Shown here piece after piece: positions 34,658-43,368 of a stretch of 64,000 bases of DNA. The notes below the pieces were generated by a model that was given only the letters and a program-made list of their open reading frames with translations, searched no databases and was not told the origin of the DNA. Each line of letters begins with the position of its first letter. Within the stretch, counting starts at the first letter, position 1. The position numbers and the translations under genes are program-made. Source of the stretch: Aurantimicrobium sp. MWH-Uga1 (lineage in GTDB: Bacteria > Actinomycetota > Actinomycetes > Actinomycetales > Microbacteriaceae); NCBI RefSeq assembly GCF_003325955.1, contig NZ_CP030929.1, forward strand, positions 62,001 to 126,000, given 5' to 3'.

Positions 34658-35628
34658 GATTGCTCTTTCAGTTTTTGGGCAAATTCAAGTGCCCAGTAGG
34701 TGCAGATAATGTTTGCTCCAGCTCGCTTGAGGGCATAAAGCAGTTCGAAAATGGTTGCCTCGCGTGGGATTACACCTTGGGCAGCTGCTGTTTCAACCAT
34801 GGAATACTCCCCCGAAACCACATAGGCGGCCACTGGCTTGGAAGAAAGTTGCGCTGCCTGGGTGAGAACATCCATATATGCGAGTGCAGGTTTCACCATC
34901 ACCATGTCTGCGCCCTCTTCAAGGTCCAAGAGAATCTCTTCTGCACCTTCTTTGGTCCGACGGAAGTCTTGTTGATAGGTTTTGCGGTCGCCTGAGAGTT
35001 GTGATTCAACAGCGTTTCGGAATGGCCCATAGAAGTTCGAGGCATACTTAGCGGCGTAGGCAAGGATTCCTGTGTTTACAAACCCACGAGCATCCAGGCC
35101 AGCACGAATAGCTGCTACCTGTCCGTCCATCATTCCGCTGGTTCCCAGAAGATCAGCTCCTGTTTCTGCAAGGACTGATGCCATCGCTATGTAGTGCTCA
35201 AGCGTCGCATCATTATCGACAGCACCCGAGGAGTTCAACACTCCACAATGGCCGTGATCGGTGAACTCATCCAGGCACAAATCCGCCACAAGAACAAGCG
35301 CATCTCCCACGTGCTCACGTGCTGCTTTGATAACTCGAGACAAGATTCCCTCGGAGAGGCATGCCTGACTTCCTGTCTCGTCTCTATGCTCTGGAACAGC
35401 AAAGAACATGACAGAAACAATTCCGGCGGCAATCGCGTCATCGAGGACGTGAAGGAAAGTTTCTTCAGTATGTTGGAGCACCCCAGGCATTCCTTTGATC
35501 TCCCGTGGTTTAGTAATCCCCTCTTTCACAAAGACGGGGAGCATGAGATTCTTTGGGCTTAATGTGACATCTGCAACGAGCTCGCGCATCGCTGGGGTAG
35601 TCCGGAGCCGACGTGGGCGGTTAATCAT
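34654..35628 (-). CDS. hemB: Delta-aminolevulinic acid dehydratase (porphobilinogen synthase)
   Basis: Condenses two 5-aminolevulinates to porphobilinogen. 324 residues; Schiff-base lysines are expected in [15 protein letters not shown] and [10 protein letters not shown]. The metal loop reads [14 protein letters not shown]: the first and third zinc cysteines are present but the second is Asp, between the zinc (C-C-C) and magnesium (A-D-D) types. I believe this mixed form is common in actinobacteria. Overlaps hemD and hemL by 4 nt each. Confidence 0.96.
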   Translation of the reverse strand: MINRPRRLRTTPAMRELVADVTLSPKNLMLPVFVKEGITKPREIKGMPGVLQHTEETFLHVLDDAIAAGIVSVMFFAVPEHRDETGSQACLSEGILSRVIKAAREHVGDALVLVADLCLDEFTDHGHCGVLNSSGAVDNDATLEHYIAMASVLAETGADLLGTSGMMDGQVAAIRAGLDARGFVNTGILAYAAKYASNFYGPFRNAVESQLSGDRKTYQQDFRRTKEGAEEILLDLEEGADMVMVKPALAYMDVLTQAAQLSSKPVAAYVVSGEYSMVETAAAQGVIPREATIFELLYALKRAGANIICTYWALEFAQKLKEQS

Positions 35629-36377
35629 GAACTGTGTGCTTTCAGATATTCGGAGATGGTCAAAGCAACAGTTTCAGGGCTTGGGTCAGCTGATACCGCA
35701 GATACGTTCAGGCCCAGTACCTCGGCTTGGGTAGCTGTTGTGCGCCCAGCACAAAACACTGGAAGATCAACATTTCCGTTGAAATCAACGAACGCTCGCG
35801 CAGCGCTAGGGGAGCGGAGCAGCACAGCGGAAATCTGACCTCCAGCGATTTGCTCAACAGATGCAGGAAGATGTGTGACGGCTTCCGTCGCGTAAATCAC
35901 TTCTTCAATGAGCTCAAATCCCCGTGTAATGAGGGTCCGTGAGAGAGACTTCATCGCTATTGAGCTGGAGGGAATGATGACCGGACACGGTTCTGTTTGC
36001 GCAATAACCGCCGCTAAAGACTGTGAGTCTGCTTCCAGGGCACGAAGTACATTCACCGCTCCCACGTCACGCAATTGCTGTTCTGTTTGAGCACCGATGG
36101 CAGCTAATCTAAGTTCAGGTTGTGACTGAATAATCTGTGGAAGTTCATCCGGATTAAGTTCGGCCTGAAAAAAGGACAACGCATTAGTCGACGTAGCGAC
36201 GAGCCATTTCTTTCCCGGCGCAATTAATGCGTCGCGCATTCGTGCGACACCCACTGGGTTATGCGCCTTGGTAATGCTCAGATAGGGGTCGACAATGCTC
36301 TCGATTCCATACGTGGCAAGCGCTGATTGATCAACATCATTTCTATTAGCACGGATGAGGAGGATGCTCATTTCCAC
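35625..36377 (-). CDS. hemD: Uroporphyrinogen-III synthase
   Basis: 250 residues. HemD is poorly conserved, but the two-domain alpha/beta layout is visible, with VGVARMRDALIAPGKKWLVATSTNAL in the first domain and ISAVLLRSPSAARAF followed by PVFCAGRTTATQAEVLG in the second. Position between hemC and hemB in a haem operon makes the assignment firm. It closes hydroxymethylbilane into uroporphyrinogen III with inversion of ring D. Confidence 0.9.
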   Translation of the reverse strand: MEMSILLIRANRNDVDQSALATYGIESIVDPYLSITKAHNPVGVARMRDALIAPGKKWLVATSTNALSFFQAELNPDELPQIIQSQPELRLAAIGAQTEQQLRDVGAVNVLRALEADSQSLAAVIAQTEPCPVIIPSSSIAMKSLSRTLITRGFELIEEVIYATEAVTHLPASVEQIAGGQISAVLLRSPSAARAFVDFNGNVDLPVFCAGRTTATQAEVLGLNVSAVSADPSPETVALTISEYLKAHSS

Positions 36378-37300
36378 GCCACCCTTTCTGCGATAGGGCT
36401 TACCTTCAACCGGGAAGCAATCTCCAGACCTAATTCGCTTGCCTGAGAGTATTCATCTATCCCAAGCTCAGCGCTAAGTTCTACTCGCTTGGACTCTCCG
36501 GTACTTTCCACAGACAACTCTGCACGGAGGGTGAGGGTTCCCTGATCCCACGAGGCCCAAGCTCCAATTGCTGTGGCGCAACCAGCATCGAGACCAACTA
36601 AGACGTGACGTTCTGCAGTGACAATGAGTCGAGTCTCTCTGTCATCGAGAACAGCGAGGAGCTCTCGGATCTCAAAATCTTCAGAGCGGCATTCAATAGA
36701 TAACGCGCCTTGACCCGCTGCCGGGATGAAGTCCGTGTTGTCAAAGATTTCACACACCACATCTGCCCGTCCGATACGGTTCAGCCCTGCCATGGCGAGC
36801 AGGGTGGCATCGAACCCTCCCTGTTCCACCTTGGCAATTCTGGTATCGATATTTCCACGGATGGACATCACGGTCAGATCGGGTCGTAACTGCCGAATAC
36901 GTGCTGTGCGTCGGGGTGAAGAAGTTCCGATGACAGCCCCTGCAGGCATTTGCATGAGCGTGATATTTCCTCGGCTGATGAAACCATCTCTCGAATCTTC
37001 ACGGAGAGGAATACAAGCTGTGTCAATTCCTGGAAAGGGCTGAGCGGGGAGATCTTTCATCGAATGCACAATGAAGTCGACTTCATGCGAGAGGAGTGCA
37101 TCGCGTAAAGCCGAGACGAACAGACCCGGAGTCTTTGCTTGATTGAGCGGTTCGGTGCTGATATCGCCCTGCGTCTGGATCAGTACTTCCTCAATCTGAA
37201 GATCGGGATACTTCAGGCATAGCTGGGAGGTAAAGAGTCGGGTCTGGGTGAGAGCCAAAAGACTTCCTCGGGTGCCCACACGTAATTTAGTCACGCTCAT
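36368..37300 (-). CDS. hemC: Hydroxymethylbilane synthase (porphobilinogen deaminase)
   Basis: Polymerises four porphobilinogens. 310 residues with RVGTRGSLLALTQ, VHSMKDLP, IGTSSPRR and SIRGNIDTR; C241 in LVGLDAGCATAIGAWA carries the dipyrromethane cofactor. Starts 14 nt before the hemA stop and overlaps hemD by 10 nt, so translation is coupled through the operon. Confidence 0.96.
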   Translation of the reverse strand: MSVTKLRVGTRGSLLALTQTRLFTSQLCLKYPDLQIEEVLIQTQGDISTEPLNQAKTPGLFVSALRDALLSHEVDFIVHSMKDLPAQPFPGIDTACIPLREDSRDGFISRGNITLMQMPAGAVIGTSSPRRTARIRQLRPDLTVMSIRGNIDTRIAKVEQGGFDATLLAMAGLNRIGRADVVCEIFDNTDFIPAAGQGALSIECRSEDFEIRELLAVLDDRETRLIVTAERHVLVGLDAGCATAIGAWASWDQGTLTLRAELSVESTGESKRVELSAELGIDEYSQASELGLEIASRLKVSPIAERVAWK

Positions 37301-38540
37301 TCACCTCGATGTTGAACAGGAGTCGAACAGCATTGATGTAGTCGTCGTGATTACCATCAACAGCGAGCTCTTTGGCCTTCACTGAGGGCGCATGCAAGAT
37401 TGCATTTGTGACCTTGCGCAGGGACTTCTGCACTTCCTCGGCAGCTGAATTCCCGGACTTTCGTCTTACGCTTTCAATCTCTTCATCAACCCAGAGACCG
37501 ATGTGTGAGCGGAGAGCGGCAACGACAGGATCAATGCTCCGAGACGCCATACTGTTTTCAAAATTCGTCACAGCAGTATGAATTATTTCTCTTGCAGTGA
37601 GGACAGAATCAATGTGTTCTTGAGGAGCCCGATGTTTGATCTGCTCAAGATCAATCACACTCGTATGCTCAAGTTGAGAAACTTCGGGCGCGACATCTTT
37701 CGACAGTGATACATCGATGAGGACTAAATCTGGCTTGCCAGATCGGTGGGCGAGTACTTCCTGTGCAAGAGTTACATCGACGGCATACCCAGTTGCGCCA
37801 CTTGCGCTAACGATGAGATCTACCTCTGCCATGACCTGGACAAGTTGGTCTTTGCTCACGGGAGTTGTTTCATGGTTTTCTGAAAACTTCTCTGCCCGTC
37901 CCGCACGTGAATACACAAAGATGTTGTCAACGCCGAGTCGTTGAATTGCCGCAGTAACTACTCTGGAATATGCACCGGTTCCAATGAGGAGAACGGACTT
38001 CCCGGCAATTCCACCCAGCTCTTCTGAAGCGATTTCTAGCGCCGTCATGATGACCGAACGTCCCGAAGCGCCGAGACCAGTTTCTGTCATCACGGCCTTG
38101 GAGACAGATGCTGCGTTTTGGAACAAATGGTTCAAGTTTTTGGAGACAAAGCCACGCTGATGCGCTTGTGTGAGTGAGCGTTTTACTTGGCCTGATATTT
38201 CTTCTTCGCCCACAATCATGGACTCAAGTCCTGATGCCACAGAAAACAAGTGCTGGGAAACACTATCGCCATAGAGGACCTTCAACATCGAGGTCACCAC
38301 GTCAGTAGGAACTCCTAAAGCTTTTGCGACGACAGATGTGACGTAATCCAAAGAGTCGTGAAAAGACTCAGCTTCGAAATAGATCTCAAAACGGTTACAG
38401 GTCGCCAACACGACAACCCCTTCAAGAACAGAATCGCTCGGACTCAGGGCATTTAGTACCTCTGCCGATGCTGATTCAAACTTCTCGAGATCAGTTAACG
38501 GGGTGTCGTGGAAGTCAGTTCCTAAATAGACGAGTGCCAC
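37287..38540 (-). CDS. hemA: Glutamyl-tRNA reductase
   Basis: First committed step of the C5 pathway, reducing Glu-tRNA to glutamate-1-semialdehyde. About 417 residues: catalytic Cys in VVLATCNRFEIYFEA, NADPH domain with LLIGTGAYSRVV, and the C-terminal dimerisation helix. The frame opens with TTG at 38549, but I choose the GTG at 38540 because TATCTT ends seven bases before it and the family starts just before this LVYLGTDF strand. A tRNA-Glu gene lies about 4.6 kb away. Divergent from hemE, sharing a palindrome-containing promoter region. Confidence 0.94.
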   Translation of the reverse strand: MALVYLGTDFHDTPLTDLEKFESASAEVLNALSPSDSVLEGVVVLATCNRFEIYFEAESFHDSLDYVTSVVAKALGVPTDVVTSMLKVLYGDSVSQHLFSVASGLESMIVGEEEISGQVKRSLTQAHQRGFVSKNLNHLFQNAASVSKAVMTETGLGASGRSVIMTALEIASEELGGIAGKSVLLIGTGAYSRVVTAAIQRLGVDNIFVYSRAGRAEKFSENHETTPVSKDQLVQVMAEVDLIVSASGATGYAVDVTLAQEVLAHRSGKPDLVLIDVSLSKDVAPEVSQLEHTSVIDLEQIKHRAPQEHIDSVLTAREIIHTAVTNFENSMASRSIDPVVAALRSHIGLWVDEEIESVRRKSGNSAAEEVQKSLRKVTNAILHAPSVKAKELAVDGNHDDYINAVRLLFNIEVNERD

Positions 38541-38565
38541 AAAGCTCAAGATAACAACAGGCCTT

Positions 38566-38580
38566 CTGACACCGTGTCAG
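38566..38580. promoter_or_regulatory. 15-bp perfect palindrome in the hemA/hemE promoter region
   Basis: CTGACAC-C-GTGTCAG lies midway between the divergent starts. It falls where the -35 element of hemA should be (-10 TATCTT at 38548-38553) and just upstream of the -35 position of hemE (-10-like GAGAAT at 38603-38608). One bound dimer could control both arms of the cluster. The adjacent-cluster TetR protein is the natural candidate, although its own gene has a different palindrome. Confidence 0.6.
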
Positions 38581-38614
38581 CTTTTCTGATCGCACCGCTC
38601 TAGAGAATAAGCCT

Positions 38615-39694
38615 GTGATACTTCCTGCGGAACATCCTCTGAACACCGGCAAGACCAGTGCGTCTCTCTTGGTGCTGAACATGCGCGGTCACCGCACTTG
38701 TCCGTTGCCAGTGTGGTTCATGCGGCAAGCAGGGCGTTCACTTCCTGAATATCGGAAGTTGCGCGAAGGCATTGCGATGCTAGACAGTTGCCTCACTCCT
38801 GAGCTTGTCGTTGAGATCACCATGCAGCCGGTTCGCCGCCACGGTGTGGATGCTGCTATCTTCTTCTCTGACATTGTGATCCCCCTCAAACTTGCAGGAC
38901 TCGATGTTGACATCAAGCCAGGAGTTGGGCCTGTGTTGGAACATCCGGTGCGCACCCAAGAAGCCGCCGACGCGTTGCACCACATCGATGCCGACGCCTT
39001 TGCTCCCATCACCACCGCTGTTGACATGCTCGTGAAGGAACTGGGTTCAACCCCCCTAATCGGGTTTGGTGGCGCTCCCTTCACCCTTGCCTCCTATCTC
39101 ATCGAAGGTGGCCCATCGAAAGACCTTCCTCATTCCAGAGAGATGATGCGAAACCAGCCTGAGCTGTGGGCACAGATTTTGAACTGGTGTGCTGACATCA
39201 CGGCACAGTTCATTTCTGCCCAGATTGTTGCAGGTGCGAGCGCACTCCAAGTATTTGATAGCTGGGCAGGACGTCTGAGCCCGGAAGAATATGAAACTTT
39301 TGCCAAGCCCTATTCAGAACGATTGTTTTCACAGCTTGCAATTCTCGTTGACAAGGATGGAGTTCCGGTTCCGCGCGTTCACTTTGGCGTAGGGACAGAG
39401 CCTCTCTTGGAATCCATGCATGGAGTTGGTGCAACCGTGATGGGTATTGATTCGCAGACTGATCTAGCTCGAGCATCTGCCCTCTTCCACGACAAGGTCC
39501 CTCTCCAAGGCAACATCTCTACAGAACTGTTGACAGCAAACTGGGAGACCTTGGCAGAACACATTGATTCAGTAATCGCTTCTGGCGTGAAGGCTCCAGG
39601 GCATGTGGTCAATCTGGGCCATGGTGTTCCTCCTGAAACAGATCCAGACGTGCTCACCCGAATTACTGAATACATCCACCGCACAACAGCATGA
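38615..39694 (+). CDS. hemE: Uroporphyrinogen decarboxylase
   Basis: Converts uroporphyrinogen III to coproporphyrinogen III. 359 residues with PVWFMRQAGRSLPEYR, FFSDIVIPL, GFGGAPFTLASYLIEGG, FDSWAG and GNIS; all standard. GTG start, with GAGAAT six bases upstream as a likely -10, so the message is probably leaderless. First gene of the plus-strand haem operon; its TGA overlaps the hemY ATG. Confidence 0.96.
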   Translation: MILPAEHPLNTGKTSASLLVLNMRGHRTCPLPVWFMRQAGRSLPEYRKLREGIAMLDSCLTPELVVEITMQPVRRHGVDAAIFFSDIVIPLKLAGLDVDIKPGVGPVLEHPVRTQEAADALHHIDADAFAPITTAVDMLVKELGSTPLIGFGGAPFTLASYLIEGGPSKDLPHSREMMRNQPELWAQILNWCADITAQFISAQIVAGASALQVFDSWAGRLSPEEYETFAKPYSERLFSQLAILVDKDGVPVPRVHFGVGTEPLLESMHGVGATVMGIDSQTDLARASALFHDKVPLQGNISTELLTANWETLAEHIDSVIASGVKAPGHVVNLGHGVPPETDPDVLTRITEYIHRTTA

Positions 39695-41046
39695 TTCAAG
39701 CAGATCGGGTGGTCATTGGTGCCGGGATTTCCGGCATGCTGGCAGCGCTTCGGGCGACTTCCCGTGGCGAAACGGTTGTAGTTCTCGAGAAAGAAGCGCA
39801 CGCTGGTGGACTGATTGCCCCCGTCACTATTGGCGAGATTGATATCGATGCTGGCGCTGAAGCGTTTTCAACCGCCGGGGAGAGCTTCCTGCAGCTGCTG
39901 AAAGAATTGGGGTTGAACGGCCACATCGTTTCCCCCCACCGAACCGATGCGCGCATCGTTGCCTCCCCGACGCTTCGATATCCGATTCCGCATGGTGTTT
40001 TAGGGATCCCGAGTTCACTTGAGGACCCCGAGCTCGCTTCCATCATTTCTCCGCAGGGACTGGAAGAAGCTCGCCACTTAGATTCTCGACCAGTCGGGGA
40101 GCTGCAGGATGTGACGGTGGCTGAACTGGTTGAAACCCGTCTCGGTTCTGAGTTTGTTGACAAGTTAGTCGATCCTCTGTTTAGCGGGGTTCACGGCTCG
40201 TCAGCGCACACGCTGTCGGCCGAATCCACAATTCCCGCACTTCTGCGAGCTCTTAGAGAAACAGGATCTCTGTGTTTAGCAGCACGACAAATTCGTGCCG
40301 CCCAGCCGCGGCCTGGAGCCGCCGTGGCAAGTCTTGATGGCGGCATGTTTACTTTCGTCGCTGAGCTCTATCGCCTTTTGGTGAGCAAGAAAGTTTGGTT
40401 CTCTTTCAACGGCAAAGTTGCCAGTGTCCAGCAGGAGAATGACCAGTGGCGCTGTGAAACGAGTAACGGAGCCTTCGTCAGCACCCACCTGACTATTGCA
40501 ACCGGAATCAGTACTGCTGCACACGTTCTCACCCCCCGTGACAGTCCAGAAGCAGAGGCTGAACTTGCACCTCTGGAGACTCATTCCGTGGATGTTGCTC
40601 TCGTAATTCTGTTTGTCGAATCGACCCAGCTGGACTCCTTCCCCCTCGGTAGTGGAGCGCTCATTACGGAGAGCAGTGGCGTGACAGCCAAGGCATCAAC
40701 TCATGTGAATGCCAAGTGGGAATGGGTAGACAATGCTCTGCCAAAGCATCACCATCTCATTCGCCTGAGTTACGGCAGAGATGGAATTCTTCCCGAGGGC
40801 GATCTCATTGCACTTGCTCACGATGACCTTCCCCGCCTCTACCAAATTGATGACTCGACTATTCACGGCGCGGTTGTTCAGCATTGGCCCGGTTCGCTCT
40901 ATCAAGCAAGTTCTTCGGCCAAAGAATTACAAGAGCAACTCCTTCACACTGCACAAAAACTCGAAGTCGAACTGTGTGGCTCCTACATTTCCGGGAACGG
41001 ACTACTTGGCATTACTCGTGATCACTACCAAAGGATGACCCCGTGA
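39691..41046 (+). CDS. hemY: Coproporphyrinogen III oxidase (HemY/CgoX)
   Basis: FAD enzyme of 451 residues. The dinucleotide fold is VVIGAGISGMLAAL, then VVVLEKEAHAGGL, and DAGAEAFST; the C-terminal FAD motif of the family is degenerate (SGNGLLGITR). In organisms with HemQ, this enzyme oxidises coproporphyrinogen III to coproporphyrin III rather than making protoporphyrin, and hemQ follows here directly. Overlaps hemE by ATGA and hemQ by GTGA. Confidence 0.92.
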   Translation: MIQADRVVIGAGISGMLAALRATSRGETVVVLEKEAHAGGLIAPVTIGEIDIDAGAEAFSTAGESFLQLLKELGLNGHIVSPHRTDARIVASPTLRYPIPHGVLGIPSSLEDPELASIISPQGLEEARHLDSRPVGELQDVTVAELVETRLGSEFVDKLVDPLFSGVHGSSAHTLSAESTIPALLRALRETGSLCLAARQIRAAQPRPGAAVASLDGGMFTFVAELYRLLVSKKVWFSFNGKVASVQQENDQWRCETSNGAFVSTHLTIATGISTAAHVLTPRDSPEAEAELAPLETHSVDVALVILFVESTQLDSFPLGSGALITESSGVTAKASTHVNAKWEWVDNALPKHHHLIRLSYGRDGILPEGDLIALAHDDLPRLYQIDDSTIHGAVVQHWPGSLYQASSSAKELQEQLLHTAQKLEVELCGSYISGNGLLGITRDHYQRMTP

Positions 41047-41729
41047 CAGAAACAAAATTCGACACCATCAACGACACCATTCGCTACACCAACTGGACCG
41101 CATATCGCATGACGAGTCCCGTCGGTCTGCCTGACGCTGCGCAAGAAGAGTTCACCGAATGGGTTGCGAGCTTGGCTGCCCGCGACATCACCCTGCGTGG
41201 AACATACGACATTCGAGGGTTCCGTGGCGATACTGCATTGCTGTTATGGATTCATGCCAGCTCTGCAGAAGAAGTTCAGGATGCTCTCAAAGAGTTCTCC
41301 CGCCTTGAATTCGGCAATCACTTTGAATCCACCTGGTCTGGAATGGGACTTCATCGCCCTGCAGAGTTCAATCGGACTCACGTGCCCGGCTTCATGTTGG
41401 GCAAGGAAGCAAAGAGGTGGCTGTGCATGTATCCCTTCGTGCGCTCTTACGACTGGTACCTCATTCCTGAAGAGGAGCGTCGCGAGATGCTCGTCGAACA
41501 CGGTGTTGCGGGTCACAAATACGAAGGCATCACTTCTAGCACGGTGGCGTCTTTTGCTCTTGGCGATTACGAGTGGCTGTTGGCTCTTGAATCTCAAGAC
41601 CTCCACGAAATTGTTGACATGATGCGCGACCTCCGATACACCAAAGCACGAATGCACGTCCGCGAAGAAGTTCCTTTCTTCACCGGCCGCAACGTTGAAC
41701 TGACACAGATTGCCGAGAACTTCTCATGA
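41043..41729 (+). CDS. hemQ: Coproheme decarboxylase (HemQ/ChdC)
   Basis: 228 residues of the chlorite-dismutase-like family. The C-terminal half shows LIPEEERREMLVEHG, TVASFALGDYEWLLALE, and HVREEVPFFTGRNVEL, the typical actinobacterial HemQ end; PFVRSYDWYLI includes the Tyr that forms the catalytic radical in the family. It decarboxylates coproheme to haem b with peroxide, the last step of the coproporphyrin-dependent branch. GTG start overlaps the hemY stop. Confidence 0.93.
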   Translation: MTETKFDTINDTIRYTNWTAYRMTSPVGLPDAAQEEFTEWVASLAARDITLRGTYDIRGFRGDTALLLWIHASSAEEVQDALKEFSRLEFGNHFESTWSGMGLHRPAEFNRTHVPGFMLGKEAKRWLCMYPFVRSYDWYLIPEEERREMLVEHGVAGHKYEGITSSTVASFALGDYEWLLALESQDLHEIVDMMRDLRYTKARMHVREEVPFFTGRNVELTQIAENFS

Positions 41730-42829
41730 CATACGACGCAATTCTCCTCACCTCTTTTGGCGGACCTGAAGGACCCGATGAAGTGATGCCCTATCTCGAG
41801 CGCGTCACAGCAGGTCGTGGTGTTCCACGAGAAAGGTTGGAAGAGGTCTCGCACCACTACCTAGCTCTAGGTGGTGTCAGCCCCATTAACGAACAAAACC
41901 GTGCTCTTCTTGCAGCAATGAAGGAGAGGTTCCCTGAACGCGGAATTGATATCCCGATCTATTGGGGTAATCGCAACAGTGCACCATTCTTTGCTGATGT
42001 CGTCAAGGAAATGTATGACAACGGCCACCGTCGTGTTCTTGCGTGGGTTACGAGCGCATACTCTTCCTACTCAGGGTGCAGACAATATCGAGAGAACCTC
42101 TATCAAGCCCTGGCGGACAATGACCTCGTCGGCAAAATGGTCATAGACAAAGTTCGTCACTACTTTGATCACCCAGGTTTCCTCCAGCCTGTTATCGAAG
42201 ACCTTGAGGACAAACTCCAAGCAATGGTCAAGAACGGCCTAGATTTTTCAGAAATCGACGTCATGTTTGCCACCCATTCCATCCCAGATGCCATGGGTGA
42301 AACGAGTGGACCACCAGCTTTGCGAGAAACCTTTGAAAAGCCAGGCGGTGCCTATGCAGCGCAACATCTTGCTGCTGCAGAAATAGTGATGGATAAAGTC
42401 CACTCTGACCTAGGAGTTTCTCCGGTCTCATGGCAGCTCGTCTATCAATCTCGCAGTGGCTCCCCACAGGTACCCTGGCTCGAGCCTGACGTTAATGACG
42501 CAATACGTGATGCGCATAAGTCGGGTAAGAAAGGCGTCATTGTTGTTCCCATTGGATTCGTCAGCGACCATGTTGAGGTGATTTGGGATCTTGACAATGA
42601 AGCACAGGAAACTGCGTCAGAGCTTGGGTTGGAATTTGCTCGTGTCACTACTCCTGGGAGTAGCCTCGCTTTTACGGATGGCATCGCGGATCTCATTTTG
42701 GAACGGATCAACGAAGCTACGCCTCAAGCACTCTCACCTCTGGGACCTTGGCCAAGCCAATGTGCGGTGGGGTGTTGCCCTAATTTGAGACGTGAACTCA
42801 AAGTCATAGCCGAGGCCAGCGCAGAATAA
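41726..42829 (+). CDS. hemH: Coproporphyrin ferrochelatase (HemH/CpfC)
   Basis: 367 residues; inserts Fe2+ into coproporphyrin III. Visible: LLTSFGGPEGPDEV, the YWGNRNSAPF block, TSAYSSYSGCRQYREN, FATHSIP and VPIGFVSDHVEVIWDLDNEA with metal-side His and Glu. C118 with C346, C350 and C351 near the C-terminus (QCAVGCCPN) could bind the [2Fe-2S] cluster known from actinobacterial ferrochelatases. Overlaps hemQ by ATGA. In this pathway HemH acts before HemQ although encoded after it. Confidence 0.95.
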   Translation: MTYDAILLTSFGGPEGPDEVMPYLERVTAGRGVPRERLEEVSHHYLALGGVSPINEQNRALLAAMKERFPERGIDIPIYWGNRNSAPFFADVVKEMYDNGHRRVLAWVTSAYSSYSGCRQYRENLYQALADNDLVGKMVIDKVRHYFDHPGFLQPVIEDLEDKLQAMVKNGLDFSEIDVMFATHSIPDAMGETSGPPALRETFEKPGGAYAAQHLAAAEIVMDKVHSDLGVSPVSWQLVYQSRSGSPQVPWLEPDVNDAIRDAHKSGKKGVIVVPIGFVSDHVEVIWDLDNEAQETASELGLEFARVTTPGSSLAFTDGIADLILERINEATPQALSPLGPWPSQCAVGCCPNLRRELKVIAEASAE

Positions 42830-42877
42830 GCAGGAAGCTCTGAAATCTGCTAATGATACATCCGACAGAAAATCAAA

Positions 42878-42901
42878 AAACCCCCGCGCAAGCGGGGGTT
42901 T
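42878..42901. terminator. Hairpin terminator between hemH and the tRNA array
   Basis: AAACCCCCGC-GCAA-GCGGGGGTTT, perfect 10-bp stem. On the minus strand it is followed by TTTTTTG-like bases, making it a strong terminator for the Glu-Asp-Phe tRNA transcript; it can also end the hem operon. It touches the tRNA-Phe CCA end. Confidence 0.88.
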
Positions 42902-42903
42902 GG

Positions 42904-42979
42904 TGGTGGCTCCGACGGGCGTCGATCCCGTGACCTCACGATTTTCAGTCGTGCGCTCTACCAACTGAGCTACAGAGCC
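42904..42979 (-). tRNA. tRNA-Phe (anticodon GAA)
   Basis: Acceptor GGCTCTG pairs with CGGAGCC, discriminator A and encoded CCA. The anticodon stem CACGA/TCGTG holds CTGAAAA, anticodon GAA. Its 3' 50 nt are duplicated exactly at 32551-32601, making it the intact copy at one end of the putative haem island. Confidence 0.98.
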
Positions 42980-43030
42980 CTAAGCAAAAGTGTCGCTTAG
43001 ATGAAAAACCCTTCCGAAGAAGGGCATCCG

Positions 43031-43104
43031 CGACCCTGACGGGACTTGAACCCGCGACCTCCGCCGTGACAGGGCGGCGCGCTAACCAACTGCGCTACAG
43101 GGCC
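43031..43104 (-). tRNA. tRNA-Asp (anticodon GUC)
   Basis: Acceptor GGCCCTG/CAGGGTC with discriminator G; anticodon loop CTGTCAC in stem CCGCC/GGCGG gives GTC. No CCA is encoded: the gene is followed by CGGATG. Second gene of the minus-strand Glu-Asp-Phe array. Confidence 0.97.
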
Positions 43105-43134
43105 TTACATGGTAACTAATTTCAGTCTATATCC

Positions 43135-43210
43135 TGGTGACCCCAACGGGATTCGAACCCGTGTTGCCGCCGTGAAAGGGCGGAGTCCTAGGCCGCTAAA
43201 CGATGGGGCC
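43135..43210 (-). tRNA. tRNA-Glu (anticodon UUC)
   Basis: Acceptor GGCCCCA pairs with TGGGGTC, discriminator A and encoded CCA; anticodon loop CTTTCAC in CCGCC/GGCGG gives TTC. First gene of the tRNA array. Charged tRNA-Glu is also the HemA substrate encoded nearby. Confidence 0.97.
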
Positions 43211-43368
43211 GGGAAGCAGACTGAAAGCAGCTACCGAGAGACAAGCATAGGGAATATTTGTTCGCTGCGCCAATCGAACTATCCACAGCTTCGGAGAGCC
43301 TTCCCAGCTTTCTCCAAGTTCGCTTGTTACTGTCGAAAAGACCGTGCCTATTAACGAGTGGAGATAGC

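Larger units (their letters stand above)
32551..42953. mobile_element. Putative genomic island carrying haem biosynthesis, bounded by tRNA-Phe direct repeats
   Basis: Two 51-bp direct repeats 10,352 bp apart bound a segment that begins at the 3' end of an intact tRNA-Phe and ends at its 3' fragment, the geometry produced by site-specific integration. The cargo is a TetR regulator and hemL-B-D-C-A/hemE-Y-Q-H. No integrase, excisionase or transfer gene remains, so the element is immobile now, or the repeat is a relic of a larger or earlier insertion. Base composition was not measured. Confidence 0.6.
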
